This document shows positions 11,501-24,015 of a stretch of DNA of 64,000 bases, piece by piece; the stretch's first letter is position 1; every line of letters starts with the position of its first letter. This stretch comes from Cryptomeria japonica (lineage: Eukaryota > Streptophyta > Pinopsida > Cupressales > Cupressaceae): positions 220,585,415 through 220,649,414 of the forward strand of contig NC_081410.1 of NCBI RefSeq assembly GCF_030272615.1, in the 5' to 3' direction. The notes beneath the pieces are model-generated. The model worked only from the letters and a program-made list of their open reading frames with translations, had not been told where the DNA came from and ran no database searches. Position numbers and translations under genes: made by a program.

Positions 11501-12624
11501 GTGGATCTTGCATTGCATTGATTCCATCATTTTGATTCATATTTTCATAATTCACAGTAGGTCGTATGTTTTCTTCATGGATGATGTTATTTGTTGTTTT
11601 ATATGAAAGAGAGATCTTCTAGATGAGCATTCACACATTTAAATATTCCACAAGGTTTTCTACTTCCATTGTCTCTAAGTGAGAATTTTCTTCTAGTTTT
11701 CCTTAAGAATAGTTTCTTATTCTTTGATAATTATAACTATTGTAGCAGGTAAAATCTACATTAATTCTCTCAAGATTTCCTATACTATGTCCAGCCTCAA
11801 CATAAGATTCAAATGTATAAAAAGCCAAATATGACCTATGATGTTGAAGTGGAAAGTTCAAAGTTTTCCTTGTTTTTTTTATGTTTCTTTTTTAAAAGTT
11901 GAATTGTTTTTATGTTTCTTTTTTAAAGTTGAATTATTTTCAATGTTCACAATGAATTCAAGTTGAGGATTCTTCCACATTAGAGTGTTCAAATGTTTGG
12001 ATGTTTTAATTCTTGACTAAATTTAGATTGGTGTTTTCTTTAAATGAATCAACACTATGACTATTTGCTAGGTAACAAAAATTGCATGGGCCAATATGAC
12101 AACCTAATGATGGTTTGATAGGTCCAACCTATGACCCATTTCATCTCAACTTTATCTAACTTGATCCTTTTTCTTCCTAGATTTTTTTTCGATTTTATTT
12201 AGCCCCTCCTCCAAGTACTTGCACAAATCTAAAGACCTTTTGTAGAATTCGACTGAAAAGTCACTCAAAGATTGTAGGGTCACTTATGTGGCTTAACTTA
12301 AGTTTTAGGGCTGCTTAGACAACTAATCGTAGAAAAATGAGTGACCCAAATCCTCAAAAGGGGTGACCTTAACATTTTTTGAAATGTGTGATTGCTTTAG
12401 TTATAGCCATTTCTCCACCAACTTATCTCATGGTGAAGAGTTGATTATAGTACAAATAAACCACACGCCCCCTTCTGTATATGGGTAAGTTTATGGTTGT
12501 GTAAGTGGAGATGACAATTTGTTGTTCAACAAGATAAGGGAGGAGCATCTTGCACACCTACAATAAATTTTCACATAGTTGAAGAAGTGCAATTTAATGT
12601 AAAGGGAACTTGCATACATGGATT
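11501..12624. other. No gene seen; one short tandem duplication
   Basis: Non-coding, A/T-rich. A unit of about 33 bp (TTTTTATGTTTCTTTTTTAAA plus GTTGAATT) is duplicated near 11876-11942. Nothing else recognised up to the LTR at 12625. Confidence 0.4.
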
Positions 12625-13599
12625 TGTTAGAATCAAGGATCATTGAGAGGGGGGGGGGGTGAATTAGTAATCTGTCATAAATCAAATCCACAAAATTATT
12701 CTTTATCCACCGGTTAGCAATGTATAACAGTAAAGAACATAAACAAGCAATAAATAAACCACGGATCCACAACACCAAAATTTTTACGTGGAAACCCAGA
12801 AAGGGAAAAACCACGGTGGGGCTAGAACCCACAATATTCATATAATATGTCCAGGAGTACATAAATATTACATAGATAGGGATTGCACTTGCATTCAGGC
12901 TCACTGCCTAGAGCTCACTGCTCAAATACAATAACTCGGAAGGCTACAACCTTCAGGGAAGTCTCACTAACTTACAATTTGATTACAGTGAGGAAATACA
13001 ATGAAATGAACTCTGAAATAGCATCTGATAATACCAGAATGAGTTCTGGTTAAGCACTAGATCTCTTACTGTCCTCTCTTTGCAAATACTTTTTTTTTGT
13101 CTCAATAAGCTACCGAATTATCTATGAACCAAATGCGCATGTGAAACTGCACTCAATCACACCAAAACTAATCACCACAATAGTAATACACCAAAAACTA
13201 GTTGCCAATTCGATCTTATATATCTGGTCTTAACAAAAAAAATCTCCTTCAAGTCGGCTTCAAGAAGTGTAACGTGTAGCTTCAAGTCGGCTTCAATATT
13301 TAACAAAACATAGCACCAGACCAAAAGAATATAATCACACACTTCCTAGGGATCTTCCCATTCATCGAGATCACAAAATCAATCACCAAAATCACCGCAA
13401 TCATCAAAAATATTTTCGGACCAAAACATTACTGAGATAGCCCTGAATTACCGGTTAACTTCCTACTGGTTAACTCCTACTTCCAGATAGGAGGAATCAT
13501 GACCGCCGAATCGAATCTCCAAGAAGAGTTGCCATCAATGACAACCCTAGACCAATAAGCAATTACCGAAAGTCACTGGATGAGTGTCAATTGCCAACA
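12625..13599 (-). repeat. 3' LTR of the accessory-ORF element
   Basis: On the minus strand it starts TGTTGGCAATTGACACTC right after the polypurine tract and ends ..TGATTCTAACA at 12625, for 975 bp. It holds a G-run (about 12648-12659) and the conserved TACGTGGAAACCC..GAAAAACCACG block at 12784-12820 that also occurs in the copia LTRs at 16643 and 21215. Both ends have TG..CA. Confidence 0.8.
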
Positions 13600-13812
13600 A
13601 TCTCCCCCTTTGGCATTGATGGCAATACCTGTGAAAAATGACTAAGTGTTGAAACCTATGAAACCTGTACACCAAATCAAGTATAAAAGAATTCTAAGGC
13701 TCCCCCTTAGATCAACAACCCAAAAATCTGCATCACCAAACTGTACACTCCATACACAATCAGCCTATGCATTTTTCACCTTATTTCTCCCCCTTTGACA
13801 GTAATGTCAAAG
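13600..13812 (-). promoter_or_regulatory. Polypurine tract plus two further copies and a hairpin
   Basis: CCAAAGGGGGAGAT (minus, 13613-13600) directly abuts the LTR start, where plus-strand primer is normally made. Two more purine runs lie upstream: TAAGGGGGAGCC at about 13711-13699 and CAAAGGGGGAGAAA at about 13798-13785. The last adjoins a perfect 8-bp hairpin with a 4-base loop (CTTTGACA at 13793-13800, TGTCAAAG at 13805-13812). The first tract is secure by position; the role of the others is open. Confidence 0.65.
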
Positions 13813-13984
13813 ATAGGATGTGCAACTAAATATTTTGTACATATATACACACACCGAATGATCAAATATATACATGCTTAAGTAAATCTGCATATGCAAC
13901 CTCTAGGAACCCAAAATATGTATTCCAACCTACCCGTAATTTCTCCAAAATTGAAACAAAACCATTCAAAACATAAGCATGGAA

Positions 13985-16642
13985 TTATATAGCTGCAATC
14001 TCAGTTGGAGTCTCCTGAGACATATTTTGAATGCAGTCCATCTTATGGTACACTAAGGTGTCTAACCAAGGGCCAATTAGGTTCCGGAGTTCACCAGTCT
14101 GCCTAACCATTTTCTCCTTCTCCTTCTCAAAATTCCTAATCTTCTCCATAATTGTCAAATTTTGGCCTTCAATACTGTAAGTTAAGTTAGCCATAGGGTC
14201 ATAAGCATGAGAAATATGAGCTAACTGACCTCTACAATTATCTATCTGCTTGTCTATTTTAGTAATAAAATTTGTCAAAATTAGACAAGACTTATAAATT
14301 TTATCGCCTTCCATTAAGGCCTCATCAATTAGTTTTAATTCCTTATCAAGTTGGGCCTTATCATTGCTAATCATTTGCAAAAATGTTTGTACTTAGGCAT
14401 ATTTGAATTTTTCCATAGCCTGCCTAGTTGATGCGTTGGTCAAAGAATCAAACTGAGAGAATATGTGATCTATTAAGTTCTAGAGCTTACTAGATGAACT
14501 GGCATTAGCATCAAGTTGTAGTTTCGGTACCACCTGATCCAAAACTGAAACTATTTTCTCAATGAGTCTCTTCTCTTCTGATTCAAATTGCACTAACTCC
14601 TGACTATCTTGTGCTTAGAAAGCACCAACAACAATCATCCTTTCTGTCGGAGACATTTGATTGAATGGCTTGTCAAAAATGATGTTAAATTGAGGAAAGC
14701 TCCCTTGGCTTTGTATTTTTGATGTGTCAATTGCCATGAGGATCAGAATTTTTGTTACCTTACCCTTCCCTTTATCTAGTTTCTCTTGTTCTACCTCTTC
14801 CTTTTTCTCAGCCTCCTACCATGCATTACCTTTATTCTCTATGGGTGCCTCTTGTGCACCGGTGTCACCACTTGGGGCACCAACCTCTGCCTCAGCTGAT
14901 TTTTCATGTGCCTTATCTGCCTCAACTTCTACAGAATCCAAAATTTGTTGCTCTGCAACATCCTGAGTGTCCTCCTCCTTATTTACATCATGCACCAGAG
15001 CATTCTCTAACTGAGTGGTTGTGTCATGTGAATCGGATTCTACAAGTCGGTTCTTAGTGAGAAACTTCTTCCAGATTTCACTTGTTTCTCTCCTTATTTC
15101 CTCTACTCTCCCTACCATTAGGCTGTTGACCATGTGTTTGCTCTTGAATTCCTTTTTATTTGCTAACAAAATCAATCTATCAATTTCTTCAATAGTGATA
15201 CTAGTGCACTGATTGACCAATTCATTTTCCTTTATTTCGCTATCCATCTGACTTGCAGACTTTCTCCTAGCATTAATCAGACTATACAGATCTTTCAAAA
15301 GATATTTTTTTAATTCAATTAATGCTTTCCTAAATACATCAATATACAAAACTGCAGCTTCCTCAATCCGCCTTTTATCCTCATCATCCATATTTTCATA
15401 ATATACAGAAATGTTTTTCAAATTTTCATCTTTAATAATTTCATCTATTAATTATTGAGTAGACAAAGGAGGAATAATATGATACTTGGTTTTAACTGTC
15501 TCCATCTTACTGGATTCAATTGCCCTATCCATGTCTGATTTAGTTCTTCCTCCTCTCTTAGTCTTTCTTATCAGAACAGGATCATACTTTTCCTTTTTAT
15601 CCTTCAACCCTTTCTTCTCAGCACCGGATTGAGGTTTCTAGATCACCCTTGCAAATTCACCTTTCTTTGGGGCCTTTGGAATGTCTGCATCTGACTTGGT
15701 TTTAGATGCCACCAGGGAAACTACAACATACTCTCTGGGGTTTCTGCTTCATCCTCAGAACAACTTTTCCCTTAGCAGATGAACCAGAGGGTTCTGATTC
15801 AATCGGAGGTGTCTTCACCGGAGCGGGAGAAGACCCTGTCACCTTTTCTTTGACTGGATCTAGTGCAGTCTTTTGTTTCTTTGCCTTTTCTTTTGTATCT
15901 CTTGCAGCTCTGACTTTTTCTCTCGGGTGACCTTCCTCAATGAGGATTTCCTCCACTATCTTAGCCACCTTCCTTTTTCTTGTCGGTTCAATGAACTTGG
16001 TGTGCAGTTCCATTGATTTTTCTTTGCAAGTCCCAAATTTTTCTTCTTTAGAATCTACCGAAGCGTTCAACAGGTGTCGTGCGTAGGCATCTAAAGATCA
16101 TGCATCAACCTCATAGCCCATAGCCATGATCCACGCCGACTGGGGCTCAACTACCTCCATGAGACATTCATCTTTATTTACCATAAAATAGATTGTCCCC
16201 TCATATTTCTTGACAATTTCCTTGGGGATTTTGACCCTTTGCTTCATCTTGTCCTGAAAAGTTTTGAAGTATGCCCACAATGCAGCATTTTGATTGTCCC
16301 TAGTCCTAAGATTATCAAGACCCTTCTTTATTTGTTGGGCCACTGGTCTGTTAAAAACCCATTGTACTCTACCGGTTCCGGGAATCTGATTTAAGAAGTA
16401 AAATGCTAGACAGATAACCAAGGAACCAAATTTGAAGACATGCTTTTTGTCTTGCTTAATTTTATTCAAATTTATCATCAATTCCTCCAGCAAAACACTA
16501 CACAGATCATAATGAGCATCTTCTTTAACCATCTGATAGGCTGCATGGATGGTTGTATCGGATACTAAATTCAGTCGGTTAGATTGATATACCTTATAAC
16601 CAATGATCATCGTAGCAAACTTGACATCATCATCCTTGATTG
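13985..16642 (-). pseudogene. Accessory ORF of unknown function, C-terminal two thirds
   Basis: Continuation, after the copia insertion, of the frame starting at 23016. A globular stretch (16640-16098) contains VFKFGSLVICLAFYFLNQIP and NAALWAYFKTFQDKM. A Lys-rich hinge follows (PTRKRKVAK, then KAKKQKTALDPVKEK, 16070-15702). The rest is helical, coiled-coil-like and Glu/Lys-rich (15421-13985) and ends at about 13985. At least seven in-frame stops and a frame change near 15700 show decay. No catalytic motif of protease, RT, RNase H or integrase is visible. I do not know its function; the length suggests a structural or nucleic-acid-binding role, which is inference. Confidence 0.6.
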
Positions 16643-17830
16643 TGTTAGGATAACCGGTGAACAATTGAGAGGGGGGGTGAATCAGTTGTTAACAGATTAT
16701 AACTTTTAATCCACAATACAACCTTAAACAAATCAAGTACTGGTAAAGTGCATACAGATGTTGGTAGGAACAGATATCAGTAAACAATACAACTTAACAA
16801 TCAACCAGATAATCAATGCAAAGCAACCATACCACATAACACCATGATTTGTACGTGGAAAATCCGGAAAGGGAAAAACCACGATGGGAAGCCTACCCAC
16901 AGTTAGATGATACTTTTGCAAAAAGTATGTGATACAATGAGGGGCCTGCACATGCAGGAAGGCACACTGCCTAGAGTGTGTTGCTCATTACAAAAGAGTC
17001 TCACTGACTACAGAGAGGCTACAACCATCTCAAGATAAATGGGCAAAAATCCAATAAAGTGAACTGCCAGAAATAACATCTACCATGCCTGATTACAGTC
17101 TCGGTTAAGCTCAATGTTGGAGGACTAAATCCTCTTTTGAATCCAATCCGATCACTAATGATCGACCAACTGCTCTGCCTGAATGATATTACAATATTCA
17201 CACATTACATTCCTTGACCATGACCTTTTCATAACCATGATACATTACAAAGAGTTTCTACCTCTTATTTATACAAACCCTAAGGCCTAAACCAATTAGG
17301 TCAGCCACCTAAAAGATATTACAATAAGATCATTACATAATTCCTTATTACAATGATATGCCATGTCCGCTTAAGACCAAAACAACAATAACAATTCCAT
17401 AAATCATCTCGAAACATCTCGATAACATGTAGAGTGCAAGTTAGCATGATACTGGTCCATAGCCTAGATAGCTACCAGACCTATTTTGGGTCCACCATGC
17501 CAAAGCAATGTCTTCAAGCAGTTGAAGTATGATCAAAGAACATCTTCAGCATCCTGAAATCCATGAATAAAATGGACCGACACCAATTATGCGTCCTGTC
17601 ATGATTCCTCAATGAAAGCTTTGCCGGTAAAGCCTTAAACCAGTGTCGGTAAGGGTTTACCAGACTGTATGTTAGCATCCGATTACCAAGACAATATCAA
17701 ATGACCAAAACATGATCATGGAGCATATAACACATGAAATCAAACATGCTTCACTGATCCAAACATGTCGGAAGTGACCAACAAATAGTCTCTTATGCCG
17801 GTAAAACTAGATCGTCTACTGGTAAAAATG
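16643..17830 (-). repeat. 3' LTR of copia 1, truncated
   Basis: Aligns with the LTR at 21215-22499 from TGTTAGGATAACCGGTG onward, including the TACGTGGAAAATCC..GAAAAACCACG block (16852-16888) and a minus-strand TATAAATA at 17273-17266. The match stops near 17830, after CTAGATCGTC; the last part of the LTR, with its TGTTGGC start, is missing. Confidence 0.88.
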
Positions 17831-20800
17831 CCCTTAGATACTTAGTTTGACAAATAAAAATTCCTTTGTCAGTTTGATTAATCTACAAACCTAAGAAAAA
17901 AAAATCATCTCACCAATCATGGACATTTCAAATTCATTCTTCATGTTGTTATCAAATTCCATGCACAATTTATCTTCTCCTCCAAAAATGATATCATCAA
18001 CAAATGCTTCAATAATCAGAATATTATTGTCAGTGATCTTATAATATAAATTAGTATCAGCACTGCCTTTAGTAAAACCAAGCTTCACAAGATATTTATC
18101 CAACCTTGCATACCAAGCTCTAGGAGCCTATTTCAAACCATATAAAGCTTTCTTCAATCTGCAAACCATATATTTATCATCTATCAGTGAAAATCCATCA
18201 GGCTGCTCAATGTAAACTTCTTCTTCAAGCTCAGCATTCAAAAATGCACATTTAACATCCATTTGATAAACCTCATAGTTCTTATAAGCTGCATAGGCAA
18301 GAAATAGTCTAACAACTTCAATTCTAGCTACAAGTGCAAATGTCTCACCATAATCAATTCCTTCCATTTGAGAATATCCTTTACAAACCAATCTAGCCTC
18401 ATTCCTTACAACTTGACCATCCTCATTCAGTTTATTCCTAAAAACCCATTTAGTTCCAATAACATTCTTATTTTTAGGTCGAGGAACTAAATACCAAGTC
18501 TCATTTTTCTCTATTTGATCTAATTCATTTTTCATAGCCTTTAACCAATGTTTATCCTTACAAGCTTCAATAACAGTTGCCGGTTCAACTTGAGAAATAA
18601 GACATACCTCTTCATTTGCCAGTTTTCTTCTTGTCATAACTCCCTTGTTCCTATCTCCAATAATTTGATTTTCAGAATGATTTAATCTTACATACCTTGG
18701 TGTCTTTTGAACTTCAGGTTCACTGCTCTAATCATCAGCCACAGTTGAATTTTCTAATTGTGCCGGTGTAACTATCTCAACTTCCTGTATAGGTTGAAGC
18801 ATTGTCGATTCAGTTATGATCATTTCCACTATTGGTTCCCTGTCATATGATATAGAATGATTTATGTATTGTTCATCCACTTTCACATTAGCATCTCCAC
18901 AATTTTCTGCAATCTTTTGTTATAACATCTATATGCTTTGCTCTGAATTGAATAGCCAAGAAATATCTCTTCATCGCATCTAGGATCAAACTTTCCAATT
19001 GAATCATCTCTTTTGATATAGCATTTACTTCCAAAAATTTTGAAATATTTAACAGTAGGTGTATGTCCAACCCATAGTTAAATGTGTAGACTGTTGTACT
19101 CACTGCTTCTCTACAGTAGATATGAGGCAATTCGACTTCCATCATCATAGATCTAGTTGCATCCAAAATGGTTCTATTCTTTCTTTCAACTACTCCATCT
19201 TGCTGAGGAGTCCTAGGTGCAGATAGTTGTCTCCTAATCCCATTTGTCTCACAATAACTGTTAAATTCATGAGAAGTGAACTCACCGCCATGATCTGATC
19301 TTAGACATTTGATTTTCAATACAGTTTCAGATCTTGAATTTCTCAAAAGCTTTAGACTTCTCCCTTAGAAAAGTCACCCACATCATTCTAGAATAGTCAT
19401 CAATAATCAACATGAAATACCTATCACCTTGAAAGATTCTAGTCCTTGTTGGACCACATAAGTCAATGTGAATCAAATCAAGTAAATCATTAGATTTATC
19501 AAGTATGCTTTTAAAAGAACTTCTAACTTGCTTACCCAATTGACATTCCTTGCATACCGGATTATGAGGCTTCATAATCTTAGGTATATCTCTAACTACC
19601 TTAGTTGAACTGATCTTAACAATACAATCAAAATTAACATGACACAACCTCTTATGCCATAGCCAACTCTCATTAATATGAGAAATTAAGCATGTCTTAT
19701 AACTAGTGTTCAAGTGGAAGATATTACTTCATGTATGAATACCGGTTGCAATCTCCAAACCAGTCTTGTTAATGATTTTGCACTTTCTATCTTTAAACTG
19801 AAGTTGAAAACCCTTATCAACCAATTGACCAACACTCAAAAGATTGTGCTTTAAACTTTCTACATAATAGACATTATTAGTATTATGCTTTCCATCCAAA
19901 GAAATAATACCTCTACCTTTGATCATACATGCCTTGTCATCTCCAAACCTCACTTGACCGCCATTGTATTCTTGCAGGGACAGAAATTTCCCTTTATCTC
20001 CAGTCATATGATGTGAGCATCCACTATCCATTACCCATTCATCCTTATCTTCAACTTTTGTTGCCAGGGCCTTTTCTTCATTTTTGATAGCCAGTTCCAG
20101 TTCATCTTCCTTCAAAGCATAGAACACCCATTCTTTTCCATTGCCATATTCACTAGCAGAGTCTTCTGTCGGTTCATCTCCAGAGTCATCAGTTACTCCT
20201 TCCTCATCTTCTATGTAGCATTATTTACTTTTCTTGAATCTATATCTATTTTGGTTAGGCTTAAAAGATTTCTTAACTCTTTCCTCAAACCTTGCATTCC
20301 TTTTAGTACATCTAGATGCAAAATGACCAATTTTATTACATGCAAAACATTTAAAAGGTGTTTTTCCTTCATACTTACTTCCAGTTGGTCCTTTAGGTAC
20401 TCTTCTAGCAAATAAGGCTTCAAGTTGGTCAAGTTCTTCATTTTCTTTCCTCATGTCTTCCAATTATTTGGCATCTAGGGCTTTCCAATCACTTTTGCCG
20501 ATAGATGTTGATGATGCATGAAAAACAAGTTCAGACTTTACAGCTTCAGAAGATCCAAATTCAACAAGCTCAAAAGCAGATAATTTCCCAATCAGAATGT
20601 CTCTGTTAACTTAAGTGTTTGCCATTGTTCTTAACTCATTAATTCTACTTGCCTTTATCTTGTAAGCTGGTGGAAGGGCTCTCAAGACTATGGAAACTAT
20701 TTCATCTTCATTTAGAAATCCTCCACAACATTGAATTCCCATAACAATCTCATTTACTCTTTCCATAAATACAACAATTCTTTCATTATCTTCCATTTTC

Positions 20801-21156
20801 AAGTTTTCATATCTTACCTGGTAACCATCAAGTTTAGCAATTTTGACAGTAGGGTCACCTTCATTCAAAGTTTGCAATTTGTCCCACATAACCTTAGCGA
20901 CAGTAAGTGCACACAAGAGGGTTTCTCTAGTTCTGCAATCATTTTCAATATTCTTATCCAAGTCTGTAGGAGCAGGATTGCCAAATGCCAGATCATAAGG
21001 TGTGTATCCTTTCTCAATGATCTCCCAAATATCTTTGCCAAGACATCTAAGATGAGTCTCCATTCGAATTTTCCATATCCCATAATTTGTTCCATCAATC
21101 TTAGGGATTTCTCTTCTAAAAATAGTTGTCGGTGGATTAGAAGTGTTAGTTTCCAT
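17831..21156 (-). pseudogene. Ty1-copia gag-pol, RNase H deleted
   Basis: Gag starts near 21156 (METNTSNPPTTIFRREIPK) with the copia gag core DGTNYGIWKIRMETHL and a CCHC knuckle CFACNKIGHFASRC near 20349. The protease has WVMDSGCSHHMTG near 20028. Integrase has the HHCC region (HKRLCH..CKECQLGKQ, from 19656) and the catalytic Asp and Glu parts (IDLCGP; SDHGGEF near 19295; PQQDGVVERKNRT). RT covers 18637-17891 with YQMDVKCAFLNAELEEEVY and FVDDIIFGG. Frame breaks lie near 20611, 20464, 20210, 19727, 19335 and 18640-18880. RNase H is absent. It would encode the whole replication machinery if intact; this copy is not. Confidence 0.92.
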
Positions 21157-21200
21157 AGGATCTACCTCAAGCAGTTAAGCTTCTGCAAAAGAGGACCAAA

Positions 21201-21214
21201 GTTCTAATACCAAT
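21201..21214 (-). promoter_or_regulatory. Primer-binding site of copia 1
   Basis: Minus strand reads ATTGGTATTAGAAC immediately after the LTR end (CA at 21215), matching the TGGTATCAGAGC site complementary to initiator tRNA-Met that most plant copia elements use. Confidence 0.8.
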
Positions 21215-22499
21215 TGTTAGGATAACTAGTGAACAACTGAGAGGAGGGGGGTGAATCAGTTGTTAACAGATTATAACTTTTAATCTACAATACAACCTTA
21301 AACAAATCAAGTGTCGGTAAAGCACATACAGATGCCGGTAGGAACAGATACCGGTAAACAATACAACTTAACAATTAACCAGATAATCAATGCAAAGCAA
21401 CCATACCACATAACACCATGATTTGTACGTGGAAAACTTGAAAAGGGAAAAACCACGTTGGGAAGCCTACCCACAGTCAGATGATACTTTTGCAGAAAGT
21501 ATGTGATACAATGAGGGGCCTGCACATGCAGGAAGGCACACTTCCTAGAGCGTACTGCTCATTACAAAAGAGTCTAACTGACTACAGAGAGGCTACAACC
21601 ATCTCAAGATAAATGGACAACAATCCAATAGAGTGAACTGCCAGAAATAGCATCTACCATGCCTGATTACAGTCTCAGTTAAGCTCAGTGTCGGAGGACT
21701 AAATCCTCTTTTGAATCCAATCCAATCACCAATGATCGACCAACTCCTCTGCCTGAATGATATTACAATATTCACACATTACATTCCTTGACCATGACCT
21801 TTTTCATAACAGTGATACATTACAAAGAGTTTCTACCTCTTATTTATACAAACCCTAAGGCCTAAACCAATTAGGTCAGCCACCTAAAAGATATTACAAT
21901 AAGATCATTACATAATTCCTTGTTACAATGATATGCCATGTCAGCTTAAGACCAAAAAAACAATAAAAAATTCATAAATCATCTTGAAACATCCTATTAA
22001 CGTGTAGAGTACACGTTAGCATGATACCGATCCATAACCTAGATAGGTACCAGACCTATTCTGGATCCACCATGCCAAAGCAACGTCTTCAAGCAGTTGA
22101 AGTACGATCAAAGAACATCTTCAACATCCGGAAATACATGAAGAAACTACACCAAGACCAATTATGCATCTTGTCATGATTCCTCAATGAAAGCTCTGTC
22201 GATAAAGCCTTTAACCAGTGCCGGTAAGGGTTTACCAGAGTGCATGATAGAATCTGATTACCAAGCCAATATCAACTGACCAAAACATGCTCATGGCGCA
22301 TATAAAACATGAAATCAAACATGCTTCACTGATCCAAACATGTCAGAAGTGACCAACAGATAGTCTCTTATGTCGGTAACACTAGATTGTTTATCGGTAA
22401 CCAAAACCTATCTGTCGATAATCAACCATAACAGCTAGTGTTGACATCAATGACAAAACATCAATGCAACACATAATCAATTCATCCATAATGCCAACA
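21215..22499 (-). repeat. 5' LTR of copia 1
   Basis: Starts on the minus strand with TGTTGGCATTATGGATG at 22499 and ends ..CACTAGTTATCCTAACA at 21215, for 1,285 bp. A TATAAATA box sits at 21848-21841 (minus). The TACGTGGAAAACTT..GAAAAACCACG block is at 21426-21462, and a G-rich run near 21241-21252. GATTG follows directly outside. Confidence 0.92.
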
Positions 22500-23016
22500 G
22501 ATTGTGCTAATCTTCATCTAATGCTCATCAAACTCTACACCAGTTAACTTGTTGACCGTAGGGTTTGTGACCTTCTGAAGCCCTGGCTTGTCACCGATTT
22601 GATTCAAACAGGTTACCACCTTAATTACTTCTGGAGTGATCTTGTAGGGTTGGTCAAGTCATATAAACTCTGCATGAACTCTTCTTAACCCATTCATTTT
22701 CATTGAATGACGAAAAGTTAATGAACTGGGTGAAACCCTTTCTCCGCAACTGCACCAATTCTGACTTGGGTATATCGATTTTGTCCATGATACCGTCGGT
22801 ATAGAGGGCCAAAATATCCTCAATGTCAGTTTCCTCGATCTCACAGTGAATGTGTGCCCTTATATCGTCAACATGCAGAACTATGTGTGGAATGGAAGAG
22901 AAAGCTCCAATCGGGTCGTCCTCCATGGATTTGTAAGTGTGCTTCTTAAACACAGGATGGGTTTTATCCTTGACCTCAACAAACAGTGGTGTAGAAATGG
23001 AAGAAGAGGATGCCAT
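22500..23016 (-). pseudogene. Accessory ORF of unknown function, N-terminal third
   Basis: Begins with a good ATG at 23016 (MASSSSISTPLFVEVKDK) and runs to about 22660 as an open frame, then shifts frame (AEF, then YKITPEVIKVVTCLNQI). It reaches the copia insertion at 22499 with one TAG just before it. Reading on from 16642 gives TIKDDDVKFATMIIGYKVYQ in the same frame, which proves the two halves were one ORF. The N-terminus looks globular, with acidic and hydrophobic stretches (HIVLHVDDIRAHIHCEIEE). No known family recognised. Confidence 0.65.
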
Positions 23017-23397
23017 TTCAAATTTTCAGAAATGCTCTTCGATAAATAGCTCAACTGACTGTTGAATGCCCAAGCTCTGTCGGATCGCTATTAGCTCTCT
23101 GATCGCCTGGAAGTCTTGATCGCCTTGTTCTGCAGCTCGAAAACACTATTCACAAAGTGAAGAATAACTCTCGTATATGGCATTTTAACTTTGCAAACCC
23201 TAATTTCACTTTGAAATAAATGCACCTCAGATATCCAATCAGATGCCCTGTTTAACTACCGGATGCCAAAATCAGTCATCTGAATTCTGGATATCAACTA
23301 AAAATCAATTCCTATCATTTGTAATGCATCTACTACAGATCTCATAAGGGGTACTGCAAGATTTGCATGAATTTGCCTCCCCCTAAGGCCAAAAGCC

Positions 23398-24015
23398 CTA
23401 GTTACCAGATGAAGGTTTTGCACCGAATTCAAGTACAGATCCACCATCTGCCTTAGATTCATCCTTCCTTACCCACATCTTCTTATGCTGATCTCTGATC
23501 TCATCAACCTTTGCCTTCCCCTTTTCATCTGATTTGTTCTTGTCTACCAGAGCATTATTTTTGCTTTTGTAGTACTTTGCAATGTGACTGGTTTTGTTGC
23601 ATGCTCTGCAAACAACATTATTCTGCATAGGTATGAAGTTCATCTGATTTGGTCTTGTCTTGCACTGATTAGAAATATGTCCAAACATTCCACAAGCATA
23701 GCATCTCTTGTTTTTAAAGTTATTCATTACTACTTTACACATATTTGACTTGTGTCCAAAATTATTGCATATGAAACACTGACCAGTAAAGGTAGGAACA
23801 TTATTCATGTTGTTCATCATTCCATTATTCATCCTACTTCTGCACTAACTTGCCATATGACAAAACTTATTGCAAGTAAAACATCTACCATTGAATTTAT
23901 GAGCATTAAGTTGTCTTACCAAAGGATTCTTGCTCTTCTTCTGATCAAGTTTTGCATTGCCTTGTCTAGATCTGAAGGATTCACCTTTCTCAAATCCTAG
24001 GCCTCGCATGTCCTA
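23398..24015 (-). pseudogene. Retrotransposon gag C-terminus with four zinc knuckles
   Basis: Minus-strand frame from about 24015 (MRGLGFEKGESFRSRQ) to a stop at 23398. It shows four tandem CCHC-like units: CFTCNKFCHMAS-stop-C (near 23880), CFICNNFGHKSNMC, CYACGMFGHISNQC and CRACNKTSHIAKYY. The first has an in-frame TAG and the last has lost its final Cys. A Lys-rich tail ends FGAKPSSGN. Such arrays bind element RNA in gag proteins of copia-type elements. A purine run (CCTTAGGGGGAGG, minus) follows near 23385. It sits directly upstream of the accessory ORF and is assigned to that element. The capsid part is not found. Confidence 0.75.

Larger units (their letters stand above)
16643..22499 (-). 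mobile_element. Ty1-copia element 1 (5.86 kb), nested
   Basis: Minus-strand element with a full 5' LTR (22499-21215), primer-binding site, gag-pol and a truncated 3' LTR (about 17830-16643), flanked by GATTG. The domain order gag, protease, integrase, RT is the copia order. RNase H, the polypurine tract and the start of the 3' LTR are deleted as one block: the RT frame runs into LTR sequence near 17830. The LTRs are visibly very similar, so it is younger than the element it interrupts. Several stops mean it is not autonomous. Confidence 0.93.
16638..22504. repeat. 5-bp target duplication GATTG flanking copia 1
   Basis: GATTG at 16638-16642 and again at 22500-22504 flank the TG..CA ends at 16643 and 22499. 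This is the expected 5-bp duplication of an LTR-element insertion, and it fixes the edges exactly. Confidence 0.93.

Noticed and set aside
14724-15212. Plus-strand ORFs rich in Ser and Leu
   Set aside because: They are antisense shadows of the coiled-coil, Glu/Lys-rich accessory ORF on the minus strand.
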